A stretch of DNA of 64,000 bases from Cladorhizidae sp. MBARI D1340-BT2. Its lineage: Eukaryota; Porifera; Demospongiae; Poecilosclerida; Cladorhizidae. The position numbers and the translations under genes are program-made. Position 1 is the first letter of the stretch, and each line of letters starts with the position of its first letter. The notes beneath the pieces were generated by a model that did not search any database, was not told the origin of the DNA, and worked only from the letters and a program-made list of their open reading frames with translations. This document shows positions 46,178-57,012 of the stretch, one piece after another. The DNA is taken from the NCBI GenBank assembly GCA_028752905.1, contig JAQNBH010000007.1, positions 11,040,419-11,104,418 on the forward strand, written 5' to 3'.

Positions 46178-48634
46178 CTAAGATAGCTCGTCTGCCGAGT
46201 TGATCAAGAAATCATTCCGTGCGCTTGTGGCATCACTGTGAAGGTGGACAGGTCTGAAGATGGGGAAATTGACTGCCTCAAAGACTGAATCCTCAAAAGC
46301 ATCTCTTAATCTGGCGACATAATTATTCAATGATCTTAAGAACTTCACAGCTTCATTCAGATCCATATTTATCATTAGCCACACATCATATTCAGGTTCA
46401 TTATTGTACTCTTGGAAATGAACAATTTCCTCAGGGAAGCTGGTATTGAGGTCTTCTTGGTAAGTTTTCGCCAGCTTCTCTGCCGCATCCCTCAGTTGGT
46501 CACCGTTAACCGACATTTTTGAAAGGAAGCTGAATTTACCAGAGACCGCATCATATGCTTCCAGCCTCTACCGAAGTGCTGTTAACAAGTGATCGATCAT
46601 GGGAAGAAACACCGTGACCCTAAAACTCCCCCTTCCTGAATAAGCAGTATCTTTAGAATTGCCATCATTTCGACTGAGCTTCACACTTCTTTGTTTCTTT
46701 CTTTGTGTATCTTCTTTGTACACCAGCTCATTTTCAAGACCAATTTTGACCTTTCCTTTCTCCTCAAAGTCCTCAAAAGCATCTCTTAATCTGGCAACAT
46801 AATTATTCAATGATCTTAAGAACTTCACAGCTTCATTCAGATCCATATTTGTGCTCTGCAGCTTTATGCTTGTCTGGTGAAACCTTTCCATGACGACAGA
46901 CCAGAACACCAGTAAGATGCAAGTTTCCAAGGTATTCAACTTGGATAAAATACCCCGGTAAAATACCCCTTGCCTCTTGTCTTGCTTTGGCTGTTTCGTC
47001 CAGATTTTCTGTAAATTGTTCTAAAACCATCCTTATTTTTTCATATCCACAGTCGAGTGCCTTTGAAGCATCGAAGTGGGCAGCCCATCTAGTGTCACTC
47101 AGGCTTTTGACAACAGGCAGACCACCAAGAGCATTGACTAAAAGTTCCCACTGATGAGTTGATGCATTATAAAAGCAGTAGACTTTCTCTACCAATTCAA
47201 AGAACTTTGAAGCAGCAGAAATGTTGTCCACAGTGGAATGGCCGACCAGGTTGAGGGAATGTGCGAAGCAAGGAATGTAGTCGGCAAGAGGATTCTTTTC
47301 ACGAATTCTTGCTTGTAATCCCGAGTATTTGCCACTCATGTTTGACGCATTATCATAATGATTGGCCTCTACAGTCACTTAACTTAATCTGATGTTTTTC
47401 TAAAAAAGGGCAAATGCTGTGTTCGAGCTCTGCAGCACCGTGACCTTTCATCTCAATAAACTGCACAAACCTTTCAACAGGCTGACTGCCAAGGACAATT
47501 CAGAAAATGCAACACAGCTTGTCAGAGTGACTTATATCAGGGATGGAGTCGACAGAAATTGAATTTTAGCCATCTTGATTTCCTCAATAATAGTGCTAAA
47601 TACTTCTTTCCTTATAATAGCTATGAGTTGGTGGAAGACAGGTAAGAAACTGACCCCTTCCCCTTGTTGCCGTACTTTTCCAAGTGAGTAGTTAAAAAAG
47701 GATCAAACTGGAAAAGCAATTCCAGTATGCCCAAGAAGTTGTCATTGCTTAATGACCCATTGCTTGATGACCCAATCGCCTGGTCATTATATACCTAGAA
47801 AGACTAGACCTCTTTCGGCTAAAAATCTGATTGTAGCAACTACTCTTTCCAGCACAGCTTTAGCATAAACGCGCTCGGCTTGGCACTGCTCTATCAACAG
47901 TGAATAAATAACACGGCCAGATGCTTTTGCTCCTCGGCACAAATTCATGGTAGCATCCCTGTGGGCTTTACTGCTCTCATGAGTCACCATTCGCTGTGTA
48001 GCATTTTTCCAGTTGCAGAACTTCTGGAGAAAGCACTCTCTACTGGTGAAAACAGCTTGCATTGGAAGTAAAATGCTTTGCCTGTACTTGAAGAATAACA
48101 AAGCCAGTGTCTCTTCTTCTTCTCTCTCTATTTGGCAGAGAAAAGTAAAACATGGACTTGCAAAAATATATTTTTTGTTTGCCATCTATTTGAATAGCAT
48201 TAGCAATGCTTGCTCATTGAAGCAGTCACCGCTTTCCTTCCTGCATCAGTAATCATGCATCTCCTCTGTTAAGTCTTGCCACAATCCAATATATCACACT
48301 CATAAAGTTGGAATGGAGTTCGGTTGAGTCAACTTGAGCTGTTTGACCTTAGGTTCTGATGGTTGGAAATCATCCTGGAGAGAGCTTGGATTGGTAGTCT
48401 CAGTACTCAAACTAGCTGATGGTTGGTTGTGGTCTTCACTGGTGCTGCCTACGGTACCTCAGGGATTGATTCGACAGCAGACACTGGTGAGGCTGCAGAG
48501 CTGTTGTTAGAGCCATTTGCATGGACACCCACTTGAAACATAGTCTGCCGTCCTTTTGTTTCATTTCTCAGTTTCTCTTCTTTTTCTTTTCTCTTCTGAT
48601 ATCTAGACTTGTGTTTTGAGGGAACCCCAGACAT
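46178..48634 (-). mobile_element. Third decayed hAT transposase (ZMYM-like, DUF4371)
   Basis: On the minus strand, the probable native start at 48634 gives M-S-G-V-P-S-K-H-K-S-R-Y-Q-K-R-K-E-K, a typical opening of this family. The zinc-finger region follows at 48150-47787 (F-C-N-W-K-N-A-T-Q-R-M, then V-V-A-T-I-R-F-L-A-E-R-G-L). A frame-shifted catalytic region spans 47785-47380, including C-R-G-Q-S-Y-D-N-A. The well-kept block Y-D-N-A-S-N-M-S-G-K-Y-S-G-L-Q then leads to C-F-A-H-S-L-N-L-V-G (47355-47240). The 3' part (46939-46178) includes an internal duplication. A hATC tail is not found; it may be lost or lie beyond the LINE. Confidence 0.85.
46284..46851 (-). repeat. Direct repeat pair (~86 bp) inside the hAT remnant
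   Basis: Segments 46284-46370 and 46766-46851 are nearly identical and both encode M-D-L-N-E-A-V-K-F-L-R-S-L-N-N-Y-V-A-R-L. They are 482 bp apart. Together with the intervening sequence this looks like a partial tandem duplication or two overlapping copies. Confidence 0.8.
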
Positions 48635-50279
48635 TCTTCTGCAAGAGAAATTAATTAAATTATAGATGAACTGGAATAGCTACATAGTAAGTAGGCAAGA
48701 GAGAGAATTAGAGAGAGGGGGAGAGAATTAGAGAGAGAGAAAGACAGAGGAGGGAGAGGGGAGAGAGATACGACACGGATAGTTACCAGCAAGGCAGAGA
48801 TCATTTGGCCCTTTTCGGGTTAAAAAATAAAAGGAATATATAGTAGGTAGGAAAGAGAGAGAGAGAGAGAAAAGGATATTTTCGTACTTAACAGGCTATA
48901 TATTGTAGTTATGTTCTTAATAAAATGAAAATATCATATCACTCTAAACAGTTATGCACTGCTATATAATATAGCAGTGTATAACTGTTTAGAGGGACAT
49001 TGAAAATAATTATTTAATGACCCCTGACAGCTAGGGTAATATTCTTACCCCTATGCCTCAAATATAAGATATATTGTTATAATATTTTTACATGTTATAG
49101 TGTTTACCAAAACAAAAAATATATACTATTACGGTATTGGATTTGTCAGTAGTGTATTAATTGTAATATACTGCAAAGTTTATTAACTTCTGTGGTGATT
49201 TTAAATCACATTCTAATAATAATAATATAAATAATAATAATAGTCTATTTTTCGATATTTAAACATAGCTTAATTAATAGGTTAACCGTTAAGCTATAAA
49301 GTAACTTAACATAACTTATTTTGAACTAAAAGAGTTAAAATATGTAAATTTTGCAAGTATGTTTTCAAACAATCGATGAAAATATATAAATATCTTGAAA
49401 CCAATCGTGGCTGCATAAATGGAACTGCTGAGAAGATCAGATATAAACACACACTTTTCGTATATCTTGGCACAATTATACTGGCTGCACAAATAATGAC
49501 AGGTACCTTCATTCATTGAAGATGACATCATATATCTAGCATAGATCCTATATTGTGGAAGCAAAGAATATCCTAAACTGTGTGTATGGGTGCACTGCGC
49601 AGAATGACCAACTCAGGACTCTGCTCAAAGCACATTCTATTTTCTTATCTTGATGCATTATTCTGGTTGCACATTATAATGACAAGTACCCATATGCATT
49701 GATTCTGTAGTTATTTATCCATTTAACATAACTCTTACCTTGAAAGGGTCAAATGCAAGCCTCTGAGTCAGATCAAGAGTGTCGTTAGTATTTACTGACT
49801 TACTGTGTACATGTACCGACCCTCTGGCAGTGGTCACACCCAGCTAACTGCCACTGCTTGACGAGATCTTCACGTGTTCATACCGCGGCCGCTGTAGAGT
49901 GCGAGTCTGGCACCAGTTTCACAAAAGCAACTGTCATTGGGGCTCAGTACATTCCATTGTTTACATGGTTACATCATTTTTGACCAACTGAAAAATTAAG
50001 ATTGGGGAGGGGGACCCAAGGGTCCACCCGGCCGGACCATCCCTGACTGTGCTTCAAAATTTAACATAAATTGAACCATTTTTTTTTATAGCCTTTAGCG
50101 TCTCCCGTATCAAAGAAAATTCCTATAAATTATTTTCAGTGACGTGCAGGGAGCATTTACCGTATCCATACTGTTAACATTTAACACTAAAAGAAAAAAA
50201 GGTTGCATTGGCCCCTGTTTTTGGTGTGCCCCTGCTCTTGGTGCGCCCCTAGGCTTCAGCCTAGTCAGCCTTATGGATA
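48635..50279. other. Non-coding segment with GA-rich tracts and a palindrome
   Basis: GA-rich low-complexity tracts lie at ~48697-48770 and ~48855-48872. A 53-bp palindrome is at 48942-48994, and AT-rich DNA with TAA/AATAAT runs is at ~49215-49245. Short frames at 49306-49564 (minus) are not convincing. The segment links the hAT start to the left Mutator-like arm. Confidence 0.5.
48942..48994. repeat. 53-bp near-perfect palindrome
   Basis: 25-base arms (CTCTAAACAGTTATGCACTG... and its complement) surround a 3-base loop, with a single internal mismatch. It may be a tiny MITE or a hairpin RNA precursor. No target duplication is evident. Confidence 0.8.
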
Positions 50280-51615
50280 ATGTGGCACTGGATCTACTCG
50301 CTCTACCTCTTCGGACTAGAGGGGTGTTGCGAGAGAACTGAGTAAAGGTAATTACTTAGATAAGCTTAGACAGGTCATAGAAAGGAGTAATAAGTGTATT
50401 CAATGTGTAGCCAAGCTCCCTTACAACTGAAGGAAAAATTTTCCCGTAGGGCAGGCATAGTGTATCATTTTCACTTTTTTGTTCAAATTGAATTAACACT
50501 AAATACATCTCAAACCCTGTATCGGTAGAAGCCCATTGCACCACCAGTTTTTGGGGGGTTTTTAAAAATTTTTATATACCAAGTCAATAGGGAGTGATGC
50601 AAATGCAGTAACACAAATTATTATGTTGGATGCCGCTCATAGGTTACGATGTTTATGGTGTTGGGCATGAAGACATCATTGATGTTAGCATTACTGTTGA
50701 TGGCAAGACAGGGCCACAAATCAAATTATGGTGTTGCTGTGATATCTTGGGACTCTGGAGAAGTTTTAGATCTTATGTCTAAGTTCTGTCAAGCTTGCGC
50801 GCGAATACCTAAAGATGAGACAGAGGCAAGTTACAAAGAATGGTTTGAAGGTCACAAGGTAAGTTGTGCAGCCAATTTTGAAGGCTGTTCTGGTTCCATA
50901 GGAACACAAAAACTTTTTGGGCATTCAGTGGATAGATGGAAGCTTTTAGGAACATATACGTAATTAGTGATGGTGATATAAATGCTTGTTGGATGTCAAG
51001 CCTTATGGTCCAAGAGTAGAACTAGAGAAGGTAGAATCTATAAATAACGTTAGTAAGCGCATTAAAAGGCACTCTTGATGACGATGGCAAGCGTGTAACT
51101 GTAACTTTGGGTGGCGCTAGGGAGATTAGTCATTTGTCTATAATTAAAATGCAAACCTACTATGGGGGAGCAATTACTAATAATGAGGACAACCTGAGTT
51201 GAGCCTGCGCTAAAGGTGTGGATCTTTTGCACAAGTGTTTAGGTGGCTGGATACATACAGAATCAAAATGAAAGTTTTAATTTTGTAGTGTGGAGTAGAG
51301 TAGATAAGATGGAGCATATGCGTGCAACTAGTATCAGGCTTGCCATCCATTAAGTTGTGGTGAGCTCCAATGTTGGGAGGAAGGTTGGCTTTGGTAAGAT
51401 TATGTCTATAAAGTAGCTAACATGTCCTTCAAACGCCTCTATTTGGTTTATGTTAATTTTGTTTTATTCTAGCTAACTAACATGTCCTATTTTGTTTACA
51501 TGTGTTTTGCTTTGCATTGTCAAGCTTGTAGGAATTACTGGAGAACGAGTGAAGACTTGTGTGTGGAGGATGACGATGGATGCACCTGGGCATGGGAGCC
51601 CATGCAAATTATTAT
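50280..51615 (+). pseudogene. Mutator-like transposase remnant, left inverted arm
   Basis: The plus strand encodes pieces typical of the metazoan Mutator-like transposase family. These include G-H-E-D-I-I-D-V (frame-shifted, ~50665), A-V-I-S-W-D-S-G-E-V-L-D-L-M-S-K-F-C (50721-50790) and A-S-Y-K-E-W-F-E-G-H-K-V-S-C-A-A-N-F-E-G (~50830-50885). F-G-H-S-V-D-R-W-K-L and Y-Y-G-G-A-I-T-N-N strips follow, then Q-N-Q-N-E-S-F-N-F-V-V-W-S-R (~51260-51300). Order is preserved but stops and frameshifts are many. The sequence is mirrored at 52255-53735. Confidence 0.78.
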
Positions 51616-52254
51616 GTATTTATCTTTGCTAATTCAATATTAGCAAGGCAACATAACAAAACAAGTTCTGATGCATCTTTAAAATAATATAGTTGGACAC
51701 TGGCTGTTGCTGAAAAATAGAGGAAAGTGAAAGTCAATAGGTTGCTTTCAACATTTTTTTTTGTATGCACACATAATTCTAGTAATGATGGGATGTATTC
51801 TAGTGAAGTATGCGGTGTTTCTGGCAGCTGGAACATGGTCAGAAACTGCTTGACTTTAAGGCTTGATATCTTGGAAGTGATTTTTCAAGAAGGGTTCAAA
51901 TGATAACTTCAATATTGTCATACATTTTTTATATCATTTGAAAAGCAAATTTTATATTCTACAACTTGCCGTTGATTTTTTTTTGAGAGGATCATTAAAA
52001 TAAAAGATGTATGTATGAAAATGTGACATGATGTCCTGTCATAAAGCTCTGTCATAAAGCTATGTTCATAAAAAAAAAAGAAGTTTTTCAAAATGTCAAG
52101 AGTCAGTTTATAGTACTCTAGAGCATCTAGTCGAAACGTCAAGTGAATAAAATTTGAAGTTGATTATCAAGAAGGTGAGTTTAATGTTATTGTGTCAACT
52201 GAGAGTTCATTGAGAGTTGTTTTGTTATGTTGGTTTGAATTAGGAAACATAAAC
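51616..52254. other. Spacer between Mutator-like arms
   Basis: About 640 bp of AT-rich DNA forming the loop of the inverted repeat. At 52146-52215 it contains a ~70-bp strip similar to intron sequence at 4675-4745 and 14190-14260. No gene is seen. Confidence 0.6.
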
Positions 52255-53735
52255 ACATCATAATTTGCAGGGACCCCCATGCCTAATCCACCATCATTCT
52301 CCATACATGTCTTAACCCATCCTCCAGTAATCCCTGCAAGCTTGACAATACAAAGCAAAACAGACATAAACAAAATAGAACACTCAAAGGACATGTTAGC
52401 TCGACTACTTTTAGACATAATCTTACCAAAGCCAACCTTCCACCCAACATTAAGCTCACCACACCTAAATCGATGGCAAGCCTGATACTTGTCACACTCA
52501 TATGGTCCATCTTATCCACACTACTCCAAACTACAAAATTAAAACTTTCAGTTTGATTCTGGGTGTAGCCAGCACTTGTGCAAAAGATCCTGACCTTTAG
52601 CTCAGGCTCAACTCAAAACCCTGTAGGACAATATACTCATGTTGGGGATGTTCTGCTGTTGTTAAAAACAATTCCTTTCATATCGCAAATCATCCCATTT
52701 AGGTTGTCCTCGTTAATTACCCTCGTTATTTGTAATTGCTCCCCCATAGTAGGTTTACATTTTAATTATAGACATGTGACTAATCCCCCTAGCACCAGTC
52801 ACGCTTGCCATGTCATCAAGTGCGCCTTTAATATATGTCTCAAAATGCTTTAAAAAGTGCTTACTAAAATGATTTATACATTCCACCTTCTCTGTTTCAA
52901 CACTAGGACCATATAAGGCTTGACATCCAACATCCATTTATATCCCTATCACTAATTAGCTCTGTGTGCATACCTAAAAGCTTCCATCCACTGAATGCCC
53001 AAAAAGTTTTTGTGTTCCTAAACTTCCATGGAACCAAAACAGCCTTCAAAATTAGCTTCACAACATACCTTGTGACCCTCAAACCATTCTTTGTAACTTG
53101 ACTCTCATCTTCAGGTATTCGCGCACACGCTTGACAGAACTTAGACATAAGATAATAATCTAAAGCTTCTCCAGTGTCCCAAAACATCACAGCAATGCCA
53201 TAATTTTATTTGTGGCCCAGTCTATGCCACGTGCCGTCACAGTAACAGTAACATCAATGATGTCTTCATGCCCAACCCCATAAAAATCATGTAACCTATG
53301 AGCGAAATCCAACATAATACTCGGTGTTACTGCATTTGCATCACTCTGGTATATTCAAAACAAAACCCCCAAAAATATGGTGGAACTAAGAGGGGGCAAC
53401 ATATCCATGACTGTAGTGATGTCATTCTAGTCTGAATGACTAATGCAAGCACCTTGTACTGACTGGATGTTCAAAGAATGGGCTTCTACAGATATAGGGC
53501 TTGAGATGTCTTTAGTGTTACCACAATTTGAACAAAAAGTAAAAATACACATCATGCCTGCCCCACAGGAAATGTTTCCCTTGAGTTGTAAGGGAGCTTG
53601 GCTACACATTGAATACACTTATTACTCCTTTCTATGACCAGTCTAAGCTTATCTAAGTCTATTCAATGATTTTCCTTTACCAGTACTTCCTTTACCAGTT
53701 CTCCCACAACACCCCTCTAGTCCGAAGAGATAGAG
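52255..53735 (-). pseudogene. Mutator-like transposase remnant, right inverted arm
   Basis: Minus-strand copy of the left arm. It shows C-S-N-C-G (53530-53545) in a zinc-binding-like N-terminal strip ahead of G-V-G-H-E-D-I-I-D-V, then S-K-F-C-Q-A-C-A-R-I-P-E-D-E-S (53155-53110). K-L-F-G-H-S-V-D, V-E-K-V-E-C-I-N-H (corrupt) and S-V-T-G-A-R-G-I-S-H strips follow. The lesions differ from those of the left arm, so each arm decayed after they were placed in opposite orientation. It could be two insertions or an inverted duplication. Confidence 0.78.
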
Positions 53736-54015
53736 CCAGTAGTAACACCCCAGAAGAAGCTGAATGATCCAAGAGAGCCAACTTCTTCCTGGTCAGTGTC
53801 ACCATTGGAACTGGCTTCGCTTCAGACATTTTCAATTGATTGCAAAAGGTTCACAGAAGGCGCTACCTTCAGGACCCACTAACAAAGGAAGAAAGAGCAA
53901 GTAACTTTTTAGTATAGAGATAAATATTGAAATTGCCTGACACGGCTGCTGCACCACTTTTAGGCCCAAAATATTATTTTTTGAAAAAAATAATCATTTT
54001 CAGCACTCTTCCCCC
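53736..54015. other. Right subterminal region of the 12.4-kb element
   Basis: Non-coding DNA from the right Mutator-like arm to the element end. A minus-strand strip beginning at 53831 (M-S-E-A-K-P-V-P-M-V-T-L) reads into the arm and might be the N-terminus of the Mutator-like ORF. The last 20 bases form the inverted terminus. Confidence 0.5.
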
Positions 54016-54460
54016 TTGTTACTGGTCAAAAAAAAATCATGACAGCTCTTGGGCCACCAAGCATAATTAGTTGCCTACAAAATGCTGTTGAGAAGACCTC
54101 CTGTAGCAATGAAATACATCAATAACATTTATGAGGAGGAAGAGAAGGGGCCAAAGAACTCCTGAGGCTTTTCAAAACATACTAAGTGAAATAAGGACAC
54201 CATATACAATATATTATAGTATAATACTTACCTAAGGCAAATGTGCTATCCTAATACTTTAGACCCACCCTTTAAGTTCCCTATTTTTGGTTTGCAGCTT
54301 GATTTCTAGCTACAAATTTTACAGCCAATTTAGCTATAGACTCCATGCTACTTCAAAAGTATACATGTATATACAATTGTTGGTTCCGACATTAAAAGTT
54401 GTAGTACATGTATATACACACTAATTGACATCTTAATAGTTGAAAACGAGTTGTGGGTTG
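54016..54460 (+). repeat. Right part of the split 3.1-kb repeat copy (tail segment)
   Basis: It aligns with 59243-59640 and 62360-62710: ACTGGTCA, CATGACAGCT.TTGGG, GAGAAGACCTCCTGTAGCAA, TTTATGAGGAGGAAGAGAAG and CTAATTGACATCTTAAT in order. It continues the copy that stops at 40878. Confidence 0.82.
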
Positions 54461-57008
54461 CTGTCATGAAAATTGACCAGTTGCAATTAACACCCAAATA
54501 GTACTTTATTTTGATAATAGTGAATGCCCTACATAAAAATGCAAGAGAAGGAAGGTGTCCATCGCCAGCAACTGCCTTTTAACCACAACTTCAGCCACTC
54601 CCTCTGCAGCTATATACACTAATAGCATTACTCCCTTGCCCTCCAATAGAGGAGCAAAATCCACTGAAGTGTGAACTTGGACTTGCTGAAGAAACTTCCT
54701 TTATAATGGTTAATAGCTTGATGCAAACGATCATGGCAAATTAATTTTGATGTACTTTTTCAGTTCAGCACAGTGACGAGCTGCTGAGTGGCAGTTATTG
54801 TATTTCGTATAATTCATTGTAGTCTAATATCGGACATGATCCTACCTATCTTGTACCTGGAAAAACCATCCTGTTCTTTAGGCCTCTTCCTCTCTCCAGA
54901 TTCTCAACAAAACCTCTGTCTCTAGCAATTGAACTTTATATTATCGGATTGCACATAACCCGCAACACTGTGGTTCAGCTGAATCAGGTTTAGACAGCAA
55001 AAATAATATTACAGATGGGGGAGGTGGTGGGGGCGGGGGACGGGTATGCATCAGATGTCGAATGCCGAAAATATCTTCCCCCCCACCTCCTCCCCCCAAT
55101 TTTTTGGGCTATTTCTAACTAAGTCTCTGAGATTGTTTATTCATACTCCAGCTAGATAATCTGTCTAGGTACACATTGCATGCTAGAGCTTTGCATCATC
55201 CACTGTCGAGAAATTTTCTTAGACTCATGTAAAGCTTCTACGCTCTATCTGTCCATGTTTCTACAAGTGGAGGAGCATCATAAATGTTGAAGATCTCGTT
55301 TGAGATCTAGAAGTCAAATGGACACTAATGCGTGACACTATACAATACAGCACTTGAAAACTACAAACCTCATCTGTAGCTATAAGAACTGCATTGTACA
55401 CGCATGATACACCAAAGAAAAGAATCACCAGATTAACTACTAACTATCTAAGAGAGATTAGCTTGATATACACAACTTACTAGTCGTTTTCAATACAGCT
55501 CTTGAACCTAGAATAGTTAGGGGAAACTATAGCTACAACTGTATTAGCAGCTGCACTGGTCTGGTCTATGTCCAAAGAAAGAAGTCTAGTGGTGAAAAAC
55601 TACAATGCTAGGAACTACAGTAACCCCCCTCATGCCCAGAGATTTAGCGTTGTCTACCTAGGGTAATTAGTTGTAATGTACATATTTTTGCGTGCATATG
55701 CATACTAAAACCATAGCTACGTGCACAGATATTTTTTCATAGCTCTAGTCTGTATGTATATGGACAGTTAGTCCTTGCTGAATATGACACTTCAAATAAG
55801 GAGCTGGGTCATTAATCCCTTCCTCCGGAGTCATTTGTGACTTTTTCACTCGTGAACTAAGACATACTGATAAAGAAGGGCTTTTCAAGCAACAAATATT
55901 TCAGTCACTGTAGGCAGGTCTCATTTCATGAGTGCTAATCGTTCTTTCTAAAGTCCTAAACGGAAAAGCTGGATCACTATACTTTATAAATTAAAGTAAT
56001 CTTGTGGAGGAAGCATAACAACAATAATTGTTTTGTCTAACACAGTGGTAGCTAAACCCCCCCAAAAATGACCTCATTTTTCAGAATAACTGAATTATCA
56101 GGTTGATAAGGCTTACAGTTAAATCATTTCTGAAACGGTCTCAGAATTTCTAGCCCTTGTAGAATCATCAGGAGGCTCAGAACTTACAGTGTGGATTCCC
56201 ACTAGAACTATTCATCACATCTTCAATCAGCATTGCCTCCTAAGAACAATTTTCTTCAGCTTAAGCAGCACTGAGGCTAATGGAGAATTAAGAGTTTGCT
56301 TGTATATCTCAGCCATTAGTTTATGTACTAATTACTAGGCTTGTCGCATAGACATAGCATGCACCTTTACTGGTATTAATACCTAAAAAACTTTTAAAAA
56401 ATCTGGTGGTTATGACTTCAGAGCCTGATAGATTCTGCACACTTACTGGATGTATAGCTCAAAAGATAGGTATCTCTGTGAGCTCTCTTTTGATACCAAA
56501 AATGTTGCATACGAATATTATGCCACAGTTAACTTTAGCCAAAGTGTGGTATATACCTCAAAATAATTAGGGCCTGGGTTGGCTGCTAGTGTAGCTAGCT
56601 CATTATTGGAAGGTGCCAGACAGTTGAATTGGCATCTGTGACAAGAGGATGCTCTGGAATGAGTGTTTTCATCGCCACAAAATGTGAATTGGTCAAGAAA
56701 GGGCACTGAAATTTTCTCTTGTGCAGGACTGTTTTGAATGAGCGCGGTCGATCTCCTTCCCAACTCTCCAGCGAGAGCTCGCTATATTTGTCACAAAGTA
56801 TATATAACTTCCTATGCTGTTCAATGTCAACATTTCATGGGAGTGGTTCATGGAAAGTAAAATTATTATACGTCAGTTCTTCTTACAAAATGACACAAAC
56901 AGAAACCAGAAGCCTTTTAATGTCAAGGTCAGAAATAGAATCTGGTTATGTAGAGACTAGCAAAGAAAAAGAAAACATTTAGGATGAGTACCAGAGATAG
57001 GAGGGTGC
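54461..57008 (-). repeat. 3.1-kb repeat core, inverted copy
   Basis: Reverse complement of the core seen at 57013-59270 and 59690-62375. It begins with the complement of TTAATTGCAACTGG (TTAA at 54487-54490) and ends with the complement of ATGCACCCTCCTATCTCTGG near 57000. A G-rich stretch lies at ~55015-55045. Open frames at 56518-56763 (minus) and 56719-56982 (plus) are not conserved intact between copies. Confidence 0.85.
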
Positions 57009-57012
57009 ATGG

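Larger units (their letters stand above)
41595..54015. mobile_element. 12.4-kb TTAA-type composite element
   Basis: The left end at 41595 (after TTAA 41591-41594) reads a G-run then GAAGAGTGCTGAAAATG. The right end at 54015 is the exact complement of that motif followed by a C-run, then TTGT (a decayed TTAA). The DNA outside (40345-40878 and 54016-54460) is one interrupted copy of the 3.1-kb repeat, whose intact copies carry TTAA at this point. Inside lie a LINE, a hAT remnant and an inverted pair of Mutator-like remnants. No piggyBac transposase was recognised. It is either a large non-autonomous element grown by nested insertions or a true composite transposon. Confidence 0.65.
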
